A stretch of 64,000 nt of DNA from Pseudomonas abietaniphila. GTDB taxonomy: Bacteria > Pseudomonadota > Gammaproteobacteria > Pseudomonadales > Pseudomonadaceae. The notes below the pieces were generated by a model. The model saw only the letters and a list, made by a program, of their open reading frames with translations, was not told where the DNA came from and made no database searches. The position numbers and the translations under genes were made by a program. This document shows, in pieces, positions 18,274 to 26,490 of the stretch; the stretch's first letter is position 1; each line of letters starts with the position of its first letter. The stretch spans positions 5,704,001 through 5,768,000 of the forward strand of contig NZ_CP155619.1 in assembly GCF_039697315.1 (NCBI RefSeq), in the 5' to 3' direction.

Positions 18274-19170
18274 TCAGTCGGTGAACAGCTGGCGCCGGGC
18301 ACCCTCGGTGATGGCGACGATGCCGGGGTGCTTGACCTTGCGCTCGACCGAGATCGCGTAAAACGACTCGGTCACGGCGTCGGTCTGACCAATCAGCTCG
18401 ACGTCGTACTGCTCCATCACTTCATCGGCTATCACGCTCGGCGCAATGAAAATGCCGCTGCCCGACTTGCCGAATGCCTTCATCAAGGCGCTGTCGTCGA
18501 ACTCGCCAACGATCTTCGGCTGCACATTCTGCTCGGCGAACCAGCGCATCAAACGACTGCGCACGACCGTTTGCTGGCCGGGAATCAGGAGCGGGGCACC
18601 CTGCATGCCATGGGGGAAATCCTTGCCATACGTCGCTGCCAAGGCTCGTGTCGCGAAAAAGCTGACGCCACATTCCCCCAGCTTCTGGCTGTACCCTTTG
18701 ATGTCCAGGTGTGAAGGCATGGGGCTGTCGGAAATCACCAGGTCCAGGCGCTGGATCGCCAGGTCCGCCAGCAGGCGTTCGAGCTGATCCTCCCGGCAGG
18801 TGATGCGTATCGGTTCGCTCAGCGCCATCGTCGGCGCGATCAGGCGATAGACGATCGACTTGGGCACGACATCAGCGACGCCTACGCGAAACAGGATCTG
18901 CTGCTCTTCCGGCTGTGCGCGCAGCAAGGCCTCGAGATCCCCGCCCAGTTGAAACATCTGCTCGGCATAGGGCAGGGCGGTGCGACCGGTTTCAGTCAGC
19001 TCCAGCTGACGCCCGACGCGCTTGAACAACTCTACGCCGTAGGTCTGTTCCAGCAGGCTGATCTGTCCACTGACGGTCTGCGGCGTCAGGTTCAACTGCT
19101 CGCATGCCCGCACGATGCTGCCGGTTTTGGCGACCACCCAGAAGTAATGCAGCTGTCGGTAATTGAGCAT
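18274..19170 (-). CDS. nhaR: NhaR-type LysR regulator
   Basis: 298 residues. The N-terminal helix-turn-helix (LNYRQLHYFWVVAKTGSIVRACEQLNLTPQTVSGQIS) closely resembles E. coli NhaR, which responds to Na+ and activates nhaA. The effector domain (about 90-295) has the expected LysR fold. In this locus the divergent gene is terC, not an Na+/H+ antiporter. A perfect 9-bp inverted repeat lies 21 bases upstream and probably binds this protein (inference). Confidence 0.82.
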   Translation of the reverse strand: MLNYRQLHYFWVVAKTGSIVRACEQLNLTPQTVSGQISLLEQTYGVELFKRVGRQLELTETGRTALPYAEQMFQLGGDLEALLRAQPEEQQILFRVGVADVVPKSIVYRLIAPTMALSEPIRITCREDQLERLLADLAIQRLDLVISDSPMPSHLDIKGYSQKLGECGVSFFATRALAATYGKDFPHGMQGAPLLIPGQQTVVRSRLMRWFAEQNVQPKIVGEFDDSALMKAFGKSGSGIFIAPSVIADEVMEQYDVELIGQTDAVTESFYAISVERKVKHPGIVAITEGARRQLFTD

Positions 19171-19190
19171 CTGTTGTCTCTGAACGTTGG

Positions 19191-19213
19191 ATACTTCGTA
19201 AAAAACGAAGTAT
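19191..19213. promoter_or_regulatory. Inverted-repeat operator between nhaR and terC
   Basis: Arms ATACTTCGT (19191-19199) and ACGAAGTAT (19205-19213) are perfectly complementary around five A. It contains a T-N11-A LysR-type spacing and lies between divergent nhaR and terC, so NhaR autoregulation and terC control are likely. Confidence 0.55.
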
Positions 19214-19300
19214 ACGCCTTAAAAATACGAATTTTACTGAAGTGTTTGTCTCTCTAAACTGCCGGCTTATCTCCTCCAACAGAACCTGGACAACCGGTAT

Positions 19301-20065
19301 ATGGAATATCTTCTGCAATTGGCGGCCAGCCCCACGGCGTGGGTGGCCTTGGCGACCCTGGTGGTCATGGAAATCGTGCTGGGTATCGACAACCTGATCT
19401 TTATCTCGATCCTCACCAACAAGTTGCCGGTCCATCAACGCACCAAGGCGCGTCGTATCGGTATCAGCATGGCGTTGATCCTGCGTCTGGGTTTGCTGAC
19501 CACTGTGGCGTGGATCGTTCAGTTGACCGAGCCCGTGATTGAAGTGTTCGGCCAGATGTTCTCCTGGAAAGACATGATCCTGATCGCCGGTGGTCTGTTC
19601 CTGGTGTGGAAGGCGACGACCGAGATCCACCACAGCGTCGACATCAAGAGCGAAGAAGAGAAGGCGATGTCCAACACCGTCGTCATGGGCATGGCCGCCG
19701 CAATCGGTCAGATCCTGATGCTGGACCTGGTGTTCTCCATCGACAGTATCGTCACCGCCGTGGGCATGACCGAACACTTGCCGATCATGATCATCGCCGT
19801 GATCTCCGCCGTGATCGTGATGCTGGTGGCCTCGGAGCCGTTGGCGAAGTTCATCAACGACAACCCGACTGTGGTCATGTTGGCGCTCGGCTTCCTGATC
19901 ATGATCGGCATGACGCTGATCGCCGAGGGCTTTGGCGCCCATGTTCCTAAAGGCTATGTGTACACCGCCATGGCGTTCTCGGCCTTGATCGAGGGCCTGA
20001 ACATGTTGGCTCGACGCGCCAGACAAAGGCGCCTCGAAGCCGAAGCTCAGGCAGAGAAAGCTTGA
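19301..20065 (+). CDS. TerC family membrane protein
   Basis: 254 residues, about seven membrane helices. The TerC signature with acidic residues in membrane helices is visible: [14 protein letters not shown] and [16 protein letters not shown], both carrying the conserved Asp of this family, whose members move Mn2+ or confer tellurite tolerance. The C-terminal tail is cytoplasmic and basic ([18 protein letters not shown]). A perfect terminator follows. No yybP-ykoY-like leader is apparent in the short 130-bp intergenic DNA. Confidence 0.88.
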   Translation: MEYLLQLAASPTAWVALATLVVMEIVLGIDNLIFISILTNKLPVHQRTKARRIGISMALILRLGLLTTVAWIVQLTEPVIEVFGQMFSWKDMILIAGGLFLVWKATTEIHHSVDIKSEEEKAMSNTVVMGMAAAIGQILMLDLVFSIDSIVTAVGMTEHLPIMIIAVISAVIVMLVASEPLAKFINDNPTVVMLALGFLIMIGMTLIAEGFGAHVPKGYVYTAMAFSALIEGLNMLARRARQRRLEAEAQAEKA

Positions 20066-20080
20066 CGGCAGGCTGGAATG

Positions 20081-20122
20081 AAAAACGGTCGGGGATGAGG
20101 TTCATCACCGACCGTTTTTTTT
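20081..20122 (+). terminator. Rho-independent terminator of terC
   Basis: AAAACGGTCGG pairs with CCGACCGTTTT across a 15-base loop, with eight T in the 3' arm and tail. Confidence 0.9.
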
Positions 20123-20161
20123 GCTGCGTTTTAAGGGCTGATCCTGAAGGTTCAATCTTGG

Positions 20162-20338
20162 TCAGTGCGCGGCGGCATGACGGTGTTTGGACGCTACAAC
20201 CGGTGCCGCCTTTGCTGTGTCAGCGCTCCGGTAGTGCGGATGGTGGCGACGGGAAATTCGCAGCACACCCCATAGCATGGCTGCGGCAACCGCCAGCCAG
20301 CCAACGATCAACATCACAAGGGTCATTCCGAGGCTCAT
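20162..20338 (-). CDS. Small single-span membrane protein, unknown function
   Basis: 58 residues from an ATG preceded by GGAGGAACCC, an excellent ribosome binding site. A membrane helix (about 6-27, LVMLIVGWLAVAAAMLWGVL) is followed by a His- and Arg-rich tail (RISRRHHPHY ... KHRHAAAH) with seven His in the last 28 residues, which could bind metal or haem. The neighbour terC is a possible metal transporter, but they are on opposite strands. Not recognised as a named family. Confidence 0.6.
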   Translation of the reverse strand: MSLGMTLVMLIVGWLAVAAAMLWGVLRISRRHHPHYRSADTAKAAPVVASKHRHAAAH

Positions 20339-20555
20339 GGGTTCCTCCGGCTTCTTCGCTTTCGTCTCTTTGTAACCGACAGTCTAGTACGCCGGTTGTT
20401 GCTGAAAATTGACCGATGGTATGAAACGCATGACTGTTTTGTTCTATCGGCGCGTCCTGACTGCGTAATGAGGCTATACCCGAGGCGTTGGCGGCTCTAT
20501 GATCGGCGTCCAGGCCGGGTCGTGGGTTGCCCGGCACCTGACAAGTGAGTGAAAA

Positions 20556-21251
20556 ATGTCTCGATGGGATGTCTCTGGAACCAAACGGAAATGGTTGGCG
20601 CTGGGTATGGTCTTGGCCCTGGCCGGTTGTGCGGATCCCCATGCCTATAAACCGGGCGTTCCGGCGCAATACAAGCGCCTGCCAGACCGCGTCGAGATCA
20701 ACTCGGTGCCCTTCTTCAGGGGCAAGGCCTATCAAAGCGGGCCCTTCGCACTCGCCAGCATGCTGAGCGTGCACGGTGTACAGACCACGCCGGGTTTGCT
20801 TGAGAAGCCGTTGAAATTGCCAGGCGCTGAAGAAAAGCTCGATCAGAACATGGCGAACCTGGCGCGCGAATACGGTTTCGTCGTATACCCCGTCGATCAT
20901 CAGTTCCCTGACCTCCTGGCTCAAGTCTCGGCGGGTTACCCGGTGCTGCTGCGGTTCTCCGAAGGCTCGATGTGGTGGAAAGATCAACGCTATGGTGTGT
21001 TGGTGGGCTTCAATCAGAACAAGCGCACCGTGCTGATCTATACCGGGATGGGGCGCCTGACCATGAGTTTCGAAGAGTTCACCTCGGAGTGGGACAACGC
21101 TGGCAATTGGGCCGTGCTGGTGCAGAGCCCTCGTCAGCTTCCGGTCCCGGTCGATCGCGAACGCTGGCTCAGGGCTGCCAATGATCTGGCCCAGGCCGGA
21201 CAAGAGCAGGCGGCGGGCGAAGCGGTCAAGACGCTCAATAACGCGCATTGA
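20556..21251 (+). CDS. Lipoprotein with degenerate C39-like peptidase fold
   Basis: 231 residues with a lipobox (ALAGC, Cys25). The motif VEINSVPFFRGKAYQSGPFALASML aligns with the C39 nucleophile motif QCGPAALAMVL, but the catalytic Cys is Ser. The usual catalytic His strand (HYVVVVGYD) reads DQRYGVLVGFNQNK, so His is missing too. The rest (LLAQVSAGYPVLLRF, GRLTMSFEEFTSEWDNAGNWAVLV) keeps the fold. It is therefore probably a non-catalytic outer-membrane or periplasmic binding lipoprotein. Function unknown. Confidence 0.78.
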   Translation: MSRWDVSGTKRKWLALGMVLALAGCADPHAYKPGVPAQYKRLPDRVEINSVPFFRGKAYQSGPFALASMLSVHGVQTTPGLLEKPLKLPGAEEKLDQNMANLAREYGFVVYPVDHQFPDLLAQVSAGYPVLLRFSEGSMWWKDQRYGVLVGFNQNKRTVLIYTGMGRLTMSFEEFTSEWDNAGNWAVLVQSPRQLPVPVDRERWLRAANDLAQAGQEQAAGEAVKTLNNAH

Positions 21252-21281
21252 TGATGCGCGTTATGGTCTCTGGGTGTTGAG

Positions 21282-22565
21282 TCAGAACCCAAGCTTATCC
21301 CGCAGGCTGTAATACCACGCACCCAGAGCGGTCAGCGGAGTCCGCAGAATCTGTCCGCCCGGGAAAGGGTAGTGAGGCAGGCCGGCGAACGCATCGAACC
21401 GCTCCGCCTGCCCGCGCAATGCCTCGGCCAGCACCTTGCCTGCCAGGTGTGTATACGTCACGCCGTGACCGCTGCACCCTTGGGAGTAATAGATGTTGTC
21501 GCCCAGTCGACCCACCTGCGGCAGGCGCGACAGGGTCAGCAGGAAGTTTCCCGTCCAGGCGTAATCAATCTTCACGTCCTTCAATTGCGGGAACGCCTTG
21601 AGCATCTTCGGGCGAATGATTGCTTCGATGTTCGCCGGGTCGCGCGCGCCGTAGACCACGCCACCGCCGAAGATCAGGCGCTTGTCACCCGAGAGCCGGT
21701 AGTAATCGAGCAGGTAATTGCAGTCTTCGACGCAGTAGTCCTGGGGCAGCAATGTGCTGGCCAGTTCTTCGCTCAGCGGCTCGGTGGTGATGACCTGCGT
21801 GCCGCATGGCATCGATTTCGCGGCCAGCTCCGGCACCAGATTCCCCAGATAGGCGTTGCCGGCAACGATGATGAACTTCGCGCGTACCTTGCCTTGCTCC
21901 GTGTACACCACCGGATTGGCACCACGCTCGATGCGAATCGCCGCGGACTGCTCGTAAATCGTACCACCCAGCGACTCCACGGCAGCCGCTTCGCCCAGCG
22001 CCAGGTTCAGCGGGTGGATGTGGCCGCCGCTCATGTCGAGCATGCCGCCAATGTACTGATCACAGGCCACCACTTCACGAATGCGTCGCTGATCCATCAA
22101 TTCCAGCTGAGTGTGGCCGTAACGCTCCCAGAGTTTTTTCTGGGACTCCAGATGGCCCATCTGCTTGTCAGTGATCGCCGCGAATACGCCGCCGTCTTTC
22201 AGGTCGCACTGAATTTGATACTGCGCTACGCGCTCGCGGATAATGCGACCGCCTTCGAACGCCATCATGCCCATCAGCTGCGCTTGCTTGGGTCCGACGG
22301 TGCGCTCGATCACATCGATATCGCGGCTGTAACTGTTGACGATCTGTCCGCCATTTCGGCCGGACGCGCCGAAGCCGACTTTCGCTGCCTCCAGCACCGT
22401 GACCTTGAAACCGTTCTCCAGCAGAAAGAGTGCGCTCGACAGACCGGTGTAGCCGGCGCCGATGACGCACACATCAGTCTCCACTTCACCTTGCAATACC
22501 GGACGGGCAGGGGCGGGGTTGGCGGACGCAGCGTAGTACGACTGCGGATATGCGGTGTTGGTCAT
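21282..22565 (-). CDS. puuB: FAD oxidase of the gamma-glutamylputrescine (PuuB/PauB) family
   Basis: 427 residues. The N-terminal FAD site is CVIGAGYTGLSSALFLLENG followed by VTVLEAAKVGFGASGRNGGQ, the DAO family pattern typical of PuuB. Homologues oxidise gamma-glutamylputrescine in polyamine catabolism. AGGGG is eight bases before the ATG. No other puu/pau genes are in the window, so it may be one of several pauB paralogues that pseudomonads carry, or a related amine oxidase. Confidence 0.82.
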   Translation of the reverse strand: MTNTAYPQSYYAASANPAPARPVLQGEVETDVCVIGAGYTGLSSALFLLENGFKVTVLEAAKVGFGASGRNGGQIVNSYSRDIDVIERTVGPKQAQLMGMMAFEGGRIIRERVAQYQIQCDLKDGGVFAAITDKQMGHLESQKKLWERYGHTQLELMDQRRIREVVACDQYIGGMLDMSGGHIHPLNLALGEAAAVESLGGTIYEQSAAIRIERGANPVVYTEQGKVRAKFIIVAGNAYLGNLVPELAAKSMPCGTQVITTEPLSEELASTLLPQDYCVEDCNYLLDYYRLSGDKRLIFGGGVVYGARDPANIEAIIRPKMLKAFPQLKDVKIDYAWTGNFLLTLSRLPQVGRLGDNIYYSQGCSGHGVTYTHLAGKVLAEALRGQAERFDAFAGLPHYPFPGGQILRTPLTALGAWYYSLRDKLGF

Positions 22566-22729
22566 CCTGGAAGCCCCTGTCTAGTATATTTTACGAATGC
22601 GCCAATCCTACCTGAGATGAAAAGCCGCCACCAGCGGGTCGGGAGGATAAAGTGTCCTAAATATGTGCCACTTGCTTAGGGCTTCGGCTAAAAAATCAGA
22701 AATTTCAGGGGGTTATCAAAACGGCGCTG

Positions 22730-22757
22730 TTGACAGGCTGTTGAATATCAGTAGAAT
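22730..22757 (+). promoter_or_regulatory. Sigma-70 promoter of tRNA-Val copy 1
   Basis: TTGACA and TAGAAT with a 16-bp spacer, 13 bases before the tRNA. The second tRNA copy has the same two hexamers and spacer. Confidence 0.75.
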
Positions 22758-22770
22758 GCCCGTCCACAGC

Positions 22771-22847
22771 AGGCACGTAGCTCAGTTGGTTAGAGCACCA
22801 CCTTGACATGGTGGGGGTCGTTGGTTCGAGTCCAATCGCGCCTACCA
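22771..22847 (+). tRNA. tRNA-Val(GAC), copy 1
   Basis: A 77-base cloverleaf with encoded CCA. The acceptor arms AGGCACG and CGCGCCT pair except for one A-C mismatch; the anticodon stem CCACC/GGTGG holds loop TTGACAT, giving anticodon GAC, which reads valine codons GUC/GUU. The T-arm GGTTCGAGTCC is standard. Identical in sequence to the tRNA at 25036-25112. Confidence 0.97.
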
Positions 22848-22880
22848 GACAAAATCCGCTCTGCTGGGCGGTATTAAAAA

Positions 22881-22907
22881 GGGCGACCCGAGTGGGTCGC
22901 CCTTTTT
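22881..22907 (+). terminator. Terminator after tRNA-Val copy 1
   Basis: GGGCGACCC and GGGTCGCCC form a perfect stem with a four-base loop, then five T. Confidence 0.9.
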
Positions 22908-22937
22908 GCATTCTGAGTCGCATCAAGCGACGCGCAG

Positions 22938-23171
22938 TTATTCTGCTTTGCCCCGCGTGATCCGCCCGGCTTTGATCTCGTCGACGTAGGCTCGTAGCCG
23001 GTCGGCGTCCTTGTATTGTTGGTTCATCAAGTGGAGCACGGCGACGACGTCGACGTCCTTGACACGTTCAGCCAAACGACTGATTTCGCCCGCCGTGCTT
23101 TCCAGATTTGCCGCAATCGCGTTCAGGTCGCGCTTGAGCTCCAGCGCGGATTTCTTCATTCCCACGGTCAT
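22938..23171 (-). CDS. Small coiled-coil protein, unknown function
   Basis: 77 residues, largely helical (LKRDLNAIAANLESTAGEISRLAERVKDVDVV and HLMNQQYKDADRLRAYVDEIKAGRI). GAGG lies three bases before the ATG at 23171; a TTG three codons upstream has no spacing. No membrane helix. It lies between the two identical tRNA-Val genes. Confidence 0.6.
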   Translation of the reverse strand: MTVGMKKSALELKRDLNAIAANLESTAGEISRLAERVKDVDVVAVLHLMNQQYKDADRLRAYVDEIKAGRITRGKAE

Positions 23172-23336
23172 CTTCCTCAAAACCGAAAGGGCAGAGCGGA
23201 TACCGAATCCGCCCTGCTCCTTTTATTAACAGCGCTTTGTAACAGGCGCGTGATGATACGCGACCTGTCGACGGTTTTGAGCTGCCACCATACAGGCGAG
23301 ATTATCGTCCGGCCAAACGAGCAGATGGCTCTCGGT

Positions 23337-23684
23337 CTAGCCTCCTGCACCGCCAGCGCTGGAGGCGCCGCCTGACGAGCCTTTCGATCCGCTTCCTGTC
23401 GAGCCGCCGCCCGTCGTATCGCCACCGGGCAGGTCGGCATCATTGCTGCCGCCGGTTCCGTTGCTCATGGCGCCCGTATTCATACCACGACGAATACCGG
23501 TGGCGGGATCGCCTTTGTCCATGTCAGTCCCTTGCCTTTGAATATCGTTGCCCTGTGTCCTTGGGTCGAGGCCGGTTTGAGACGGCGGAGGACCCATGTC
23601 GGGCGAGGTGGAGCCAGCCATGGCCGCCAGTGAAGTAAACGTGAGGGCGCAACCCATCGCCAATGCCGCAATTGATCTGTTCAT
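23337..23684 (-). CDS. Secreted Gly/Ser-rich protein, unknown function
   Basis: 115 residues. A signal peptide ends near AAMAGS; the mature part is low complexity, rich in Gly, Ser, Asp and Thr (GGGSTGSGSKGSSGGASSAGG at the C-terminus). Such tails are often disordered linkers or surface proteins. No domain recognised. Confidence 0.65.
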   Translation of the reverse strand: MNRSIAALAMGCALTFTSLAAMAGSTSPDMGPPPSQTGLDPRTQGNDIQRQGTDMDKGDPATGIRRGMNTGAMSNGTGGSNDADLPGGDTTGGGSTGSGSKGSSGGASSAGGAGG

Positions 23685-23783
23685 CAGGTGATCTCCATGT
23701 CTTTGGTCCTAACTGCACATTGGTCCTTCGGACTTCAAACATAGTGCCATCATCGCGACCAGCGGCAGTCGCATCTGACGTCC

Positions 23784-24803
23784 TCACGGTGTGTTCGCGC
23801 TGTCCAGCGATGACGGCAACAGTGGCGCGTCACCCAGGCTGCCTTCAATCTGACCCGCCACATAATAAACCCCGGCCAAGACGCCGAACTCCGGGTTGTC
23901 GATCAGGCTGCGCTTCTTCTCGTTGAGCGCGGCATAGAGGCTGTTGCGTAACTGCTCTTCCATTTCGGCTCGCTCGTTCTGGTGAGCGATAGCCCCGAAC
24001 CCCGCCATGCCGGCAGAGATCATCAGCCCAGCGACGCGACCCACCGCTGCAGCAATGGCGCTGGCCGCCCCTCGCGGGGCGAGGCTGGCTTCGAGCTTCT
24101 CGCTGGAGTGAATCGCCACCGAAGAAATCCCGGCATCAGGCCGACCGGCGTCGGGTCCATTTGCCGCCTTATGAACCCGGTCGATGAGCGCGAGGTAGGC
24201 GGGCATCTTTGCCAGCGGTTCGGCGTGGGTCAACTGATACAGCGTTGCGTTGTCCGTGGAAGGTGGTGCCAGCGTGATGGCGGGAATCGCGTTCAAATGG
24301 GCGTCGAACTGCTCGCTCGGAATGTTGTAGCGCTGGGCAATGGGAGGCAGCTGCTGGCCCAGCAGTTGAATGTAGTAGGCCGTCGCCTGAGCGGTGACCG
24401 CATCGGGATCGATCTGCTCGGACACCGGGTCGAGCACCCGCTCGTGGTATTGGTCCTGCAGGTAGGCATCCAGCCGTTGCGCCGGTGTCTGCTCACCTTT
24501 CTGGCTGCTGACTTTGTACCAGCTGACTTTCACCGTGAGCCACTGCTGGGTCCAGTAGCCCGTAAACCAGGGGATGAAGTCGGACTCGGTACGCTGATAG
24601 ACGCTGTCCATCCAGCTGTCCATGGTCTGCGTGGCGTAGCGCCGGGCAGGTGCGGTGGCGGTCTTCGACGCGGCCAGTATCTCCTGGTCGACCTGATGCC
24701 AGGTCTGGGGCGAAATCTGAACCGCAGCGGGCGCGGCTTTATGGGCGGACGTGCAGCCCGTCAGCATCACCAGCAGCGTAATGATCAGGGCGCGCACGTT
24801 CAC
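23784..24803 (-). CDS. Predicted lipoprotein, unknown function
   Basis: 339 residues with a lipobox (MLTGC, Cys17), GTG start following AAGGG. The body is helical, with an Ala/Gly-rich hydrophobic helix near 250-275 (AASAIAAAVGRVAGLMISAGMAG) that may insert into a membrane. It carries no motif I recognise. It lies in the segment between the two tRNA-Val copies. Confidence 0.65.
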   Translation of the reverse strand: MNVRALIITLLVMLTGCTSAHKAAPAAVQISPQTWHQVDQEILAASKTATAPARRYATQTMDSWMDSVYQRTESDFIPWFTGYWTQQWLTVKVSWYKVSSQKGEQTPAQRLDAYLQDQYHERVLDPVSEQIDPDAVTAQATAYYIQLLGQQLPPIAQRYNIPSEQFDAHLNAIPAITLAPPSTDNATLYQLTHAEPLAKMPAYLALIDRVHKAANGPDAGRPDAGISSVAIHSSEKLEASLAPRGAASAIAAAVGRVAGLMISAGMAGFGAIAHQNERAEMEEQLRNSLYAALNEKKRSLIDNPEFGVLAGVYYVAGQIEGSLGDAPLLPSSLDSANTP

Positions 24804-24994
24804 GATGGCAATCCCTTGGGTGTGACGAGGGCGATGGATCCGACGACGTCGATCAGCGCGTCGCCCTGCGGTTTTTTCAGTATAGGGCGCGAAAAGTGCG
24901 GGGTGCCGGATGCACTGTGCGTGCTGTCCTCGCTGGCGGGCATTGGTCGCTGCAAAAAATTCGCATATTCATAGGGTTAGTGTGAAAAAAGACG

Positions 24995-25022
24995 TTGACA
25001 GCTATTTGAATATCCGTAGAAT
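24995..25022 (+). promoter_or_regulatory. Sigma-70 promoter of tRNA-Val copy 2
   Basis: TTGACA and TAGAAT with a 16-bp spacer, the same hexamers as upstream of copy 1. Confidence 0.75.
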
Positions 25023-25035
25023 GCCGACCCACAGC

Positions 25036-25112
25036 AGGCACGTAGCTCAGTTGGTTAGAGCACCACCTTGACATGGTGGGGGTCGTTGGTTCGAGTCCAA
25101 TCGCGCCTACCA
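25036..25112 (+). tRNA. tRNA-Val(GAC), copy 2
   Basis: Identical in sequence to the tRNA at 22771-22847, same 77-base cloverleaf, anticodon GAC and encoded CCA. The flanking bases CACAGC before and most of the 25 bases after are the same in both copies, so the duplicated unit is longer than the gene. It ends in its own hairpin-T terminator. Confidence 0.97.
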
Positions 25113-25144
25113 AACAAAATCCGCTCTGCTGGGCGGTCCAAAAA

Positions 25145-25172
25145 GGGCGAATCGAAAGATTCGCCCTTTTTT
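25145..25172 (+). terminator. Terminator after tRNA-Val copy 2
   Basis: GGGCGAATC and GATTCGCCC form a stem with a four-base loop and six T follow. Confidence 0.9.
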
Positions 25173-25354
25173 GTTGTCCGCCATTTTCTCTCAATGTCTA
25201 TCTTCCACGTTCAACCGTGCCGGTCCTCTCACGGCTTTTCTGCGGTTCTTACCGCCGGCGGTTCAGAAAAAAAATCCTGATTTTTCAATCTATCGCCTGG
25301 ACCTTTTGCCACGATGCGCGATCATCAGTGCATGGATATCGAAAGGAGGTGCGT

Positions 25355-25912
25355 ATGTTAAGTCGGTCCCTGACCCTCGCCATTCTGTTTGCCGTGTCCA
25401 GCCCGTTGCTGGCGGCGGACAGTGATACCCCGCTGGGCCAAGAGCGGGGCAGGTCTCGTCCGTTGATCATCATTGCCTCGAGTTCGGTGGACCCGACGTT
25501 GGTAAGCCTCAAGAAGAGCCTTGAAGAGCCGGCCAATAAAGAGGCTTTCGCTAAGCGCAGCATGGTGCTTTACACGATCGTGAACATGATCGGCCAGCGT
25601 AACGGCAAGGACATGGACGCCCAATCGACCATGGCGTTGATTCGTGATCTGAAGCTGGGCGCCCGGTCGGGCGATCAGGCACAGGTGATTCTGGTCGGCA
25701 AGGACGGGGAAACCAAGATAGACCACAAGGGCAATATCGATCCCAAGGAAATCTTCAGCACCATTGACCAGATGCCGATGGCCGAGAAGGAAGCCGCCGC
25801 GCCTGCGCCCGTTGCGCCCGCCGCCGAACCCAAATCGACAGCCCAGGGTGGGAAACCCGGTAAAGGAGGCAAGGCCGCGCCGGCCGCCCCCGCTGCGCAG
25901 CCCGATGATTGA
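25355..25912 (+). CDS. DUF4174 secreted protein
   Basis: 185 residues from an ATG with AAAGGAGGT just upstream; the longer frame that runs through the tRNA is not credible. A signal peptide ends near LLAADS. The core (PLIIIASSSVDPTLVSLKKSL ... VILVGKDGETKIDHKG) matches DUF4174, a thioredoxin-like fold of unknown role without a CxxC. The C-terminal 45 residues are Ala/Pro/Lys-rich and disordered. Confidence 0.78.
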   Translation: MLSRSLTLAILFAVSSPLLAADSDTPLGQERGRSRPLIIIASSSVDPTLVSLKKSLEEPANKEAFAKRSMVLYTIVNMIGQRNGKDMDAQSTMALIRDLKLGARSGDQAQVILVGKDGETKIDHKGNIDPKEIFSTIDQMPMAEKEAAAPAPVAPAAEPKSTAQGGKPGKGGKAAPAAPAAQPDD

Positions 25913-25994
25913 TCGGCTGTCAGTCAATGCACCTGCCGGCGCCGCGTTGAGTCTTTGCTGCTAATATCGCTCCTTTTTTATCGAAAGGACTGTC

Positions 25995-26339
25995 ATGAAA
26001 CACTGGGCGGGAGCTGTAGCGCTGGCAATGCTGGCGGGTTGCATGGGCTTGAATCAGACGCGTTCGGCGGGTCCGGCGCAGGTGTATTCCAGTCAAAAGC
26101 CAGCCGCTGCGGTCGCTGAATGCGTCAAAGTGACCTGGGCCAATGTGCAATTGTTCGGTGACGTCGCCGATGTGTTCATGGACAAAGGCAATCCGGGCGA
26201 ATTCACCGTCTATACCACTGAAGGCGAATACTTCGCTGACGTGATGGGCAAGGGTGCGTCAACGACCATCAATTACTACGCGAAACCGGGCGCCAAGGCC
26301 GTCGACCAGCGCGGTGCGGTATTGGCGACCTGCCTGTAA
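25995..26339 (+). CDS. Small lipoprotein, unknown function
   Basis: 114 residues with lipobox LAGC (Cys16), GAAAGGA before the ATG. The mature part contains paired Cys (CVKVTWANVQ ... LATCL) that could form a disulfide. Beta-rich by appearance. Not recognised. Confidence 0.65.
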   Translation: MKHWAGAVALAMLAGCMGLNQTRSAGPAQVYSSQKPAAAVAECVKVTWANVQLFGDVADVFMDKGNPGEFTVYTTEGEYFADVMGKGASTTINYYAKPGAKAVDQRGAVLATCL

Positions 26340-26342
26340 TCG

Positions 26343-26477
26343 ACCAATCAGACGCAACAGTACGACGTTCATTCGCGGGGCCATGGCAGGGCGATGCCTG
26401 CGTATCGCATGACAGTGTTTCCCGCGAATGAATGTGCTCGTAATGTCATTGGCCGGCAATCGGACCTTCTGATTGGT
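26343..26477. repeat. Long imperfect inverted repeat
   Basis: Outer arms ACCAATCAGA (26343-26352) and TCTGATTGGT (26468-26477) are perfectly complementary; inner arms ACGTTCATTCGCGGG and CCCGCGAATGAATGT pair almost fully. It fills the gap between two convergent genes and looks like a REP-type element. Confidence 0.55.
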
Positions 26478-26490
26478 TACACCGGCTTCC

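Noticed and set aside
22731..25172. tRNA-associated genomic island with integrase
   Set aside because: No integrase or att-like fragment; the flanking repeats are whole tRNA genes, so gene duplication is simpler.
25073..25354. Long N-terminal extension of the DUF4174 protein
   Set aside because: It would run through the tRNA-Val and its terminator; a strong ribosome binding site and signal peptide start at 25355.
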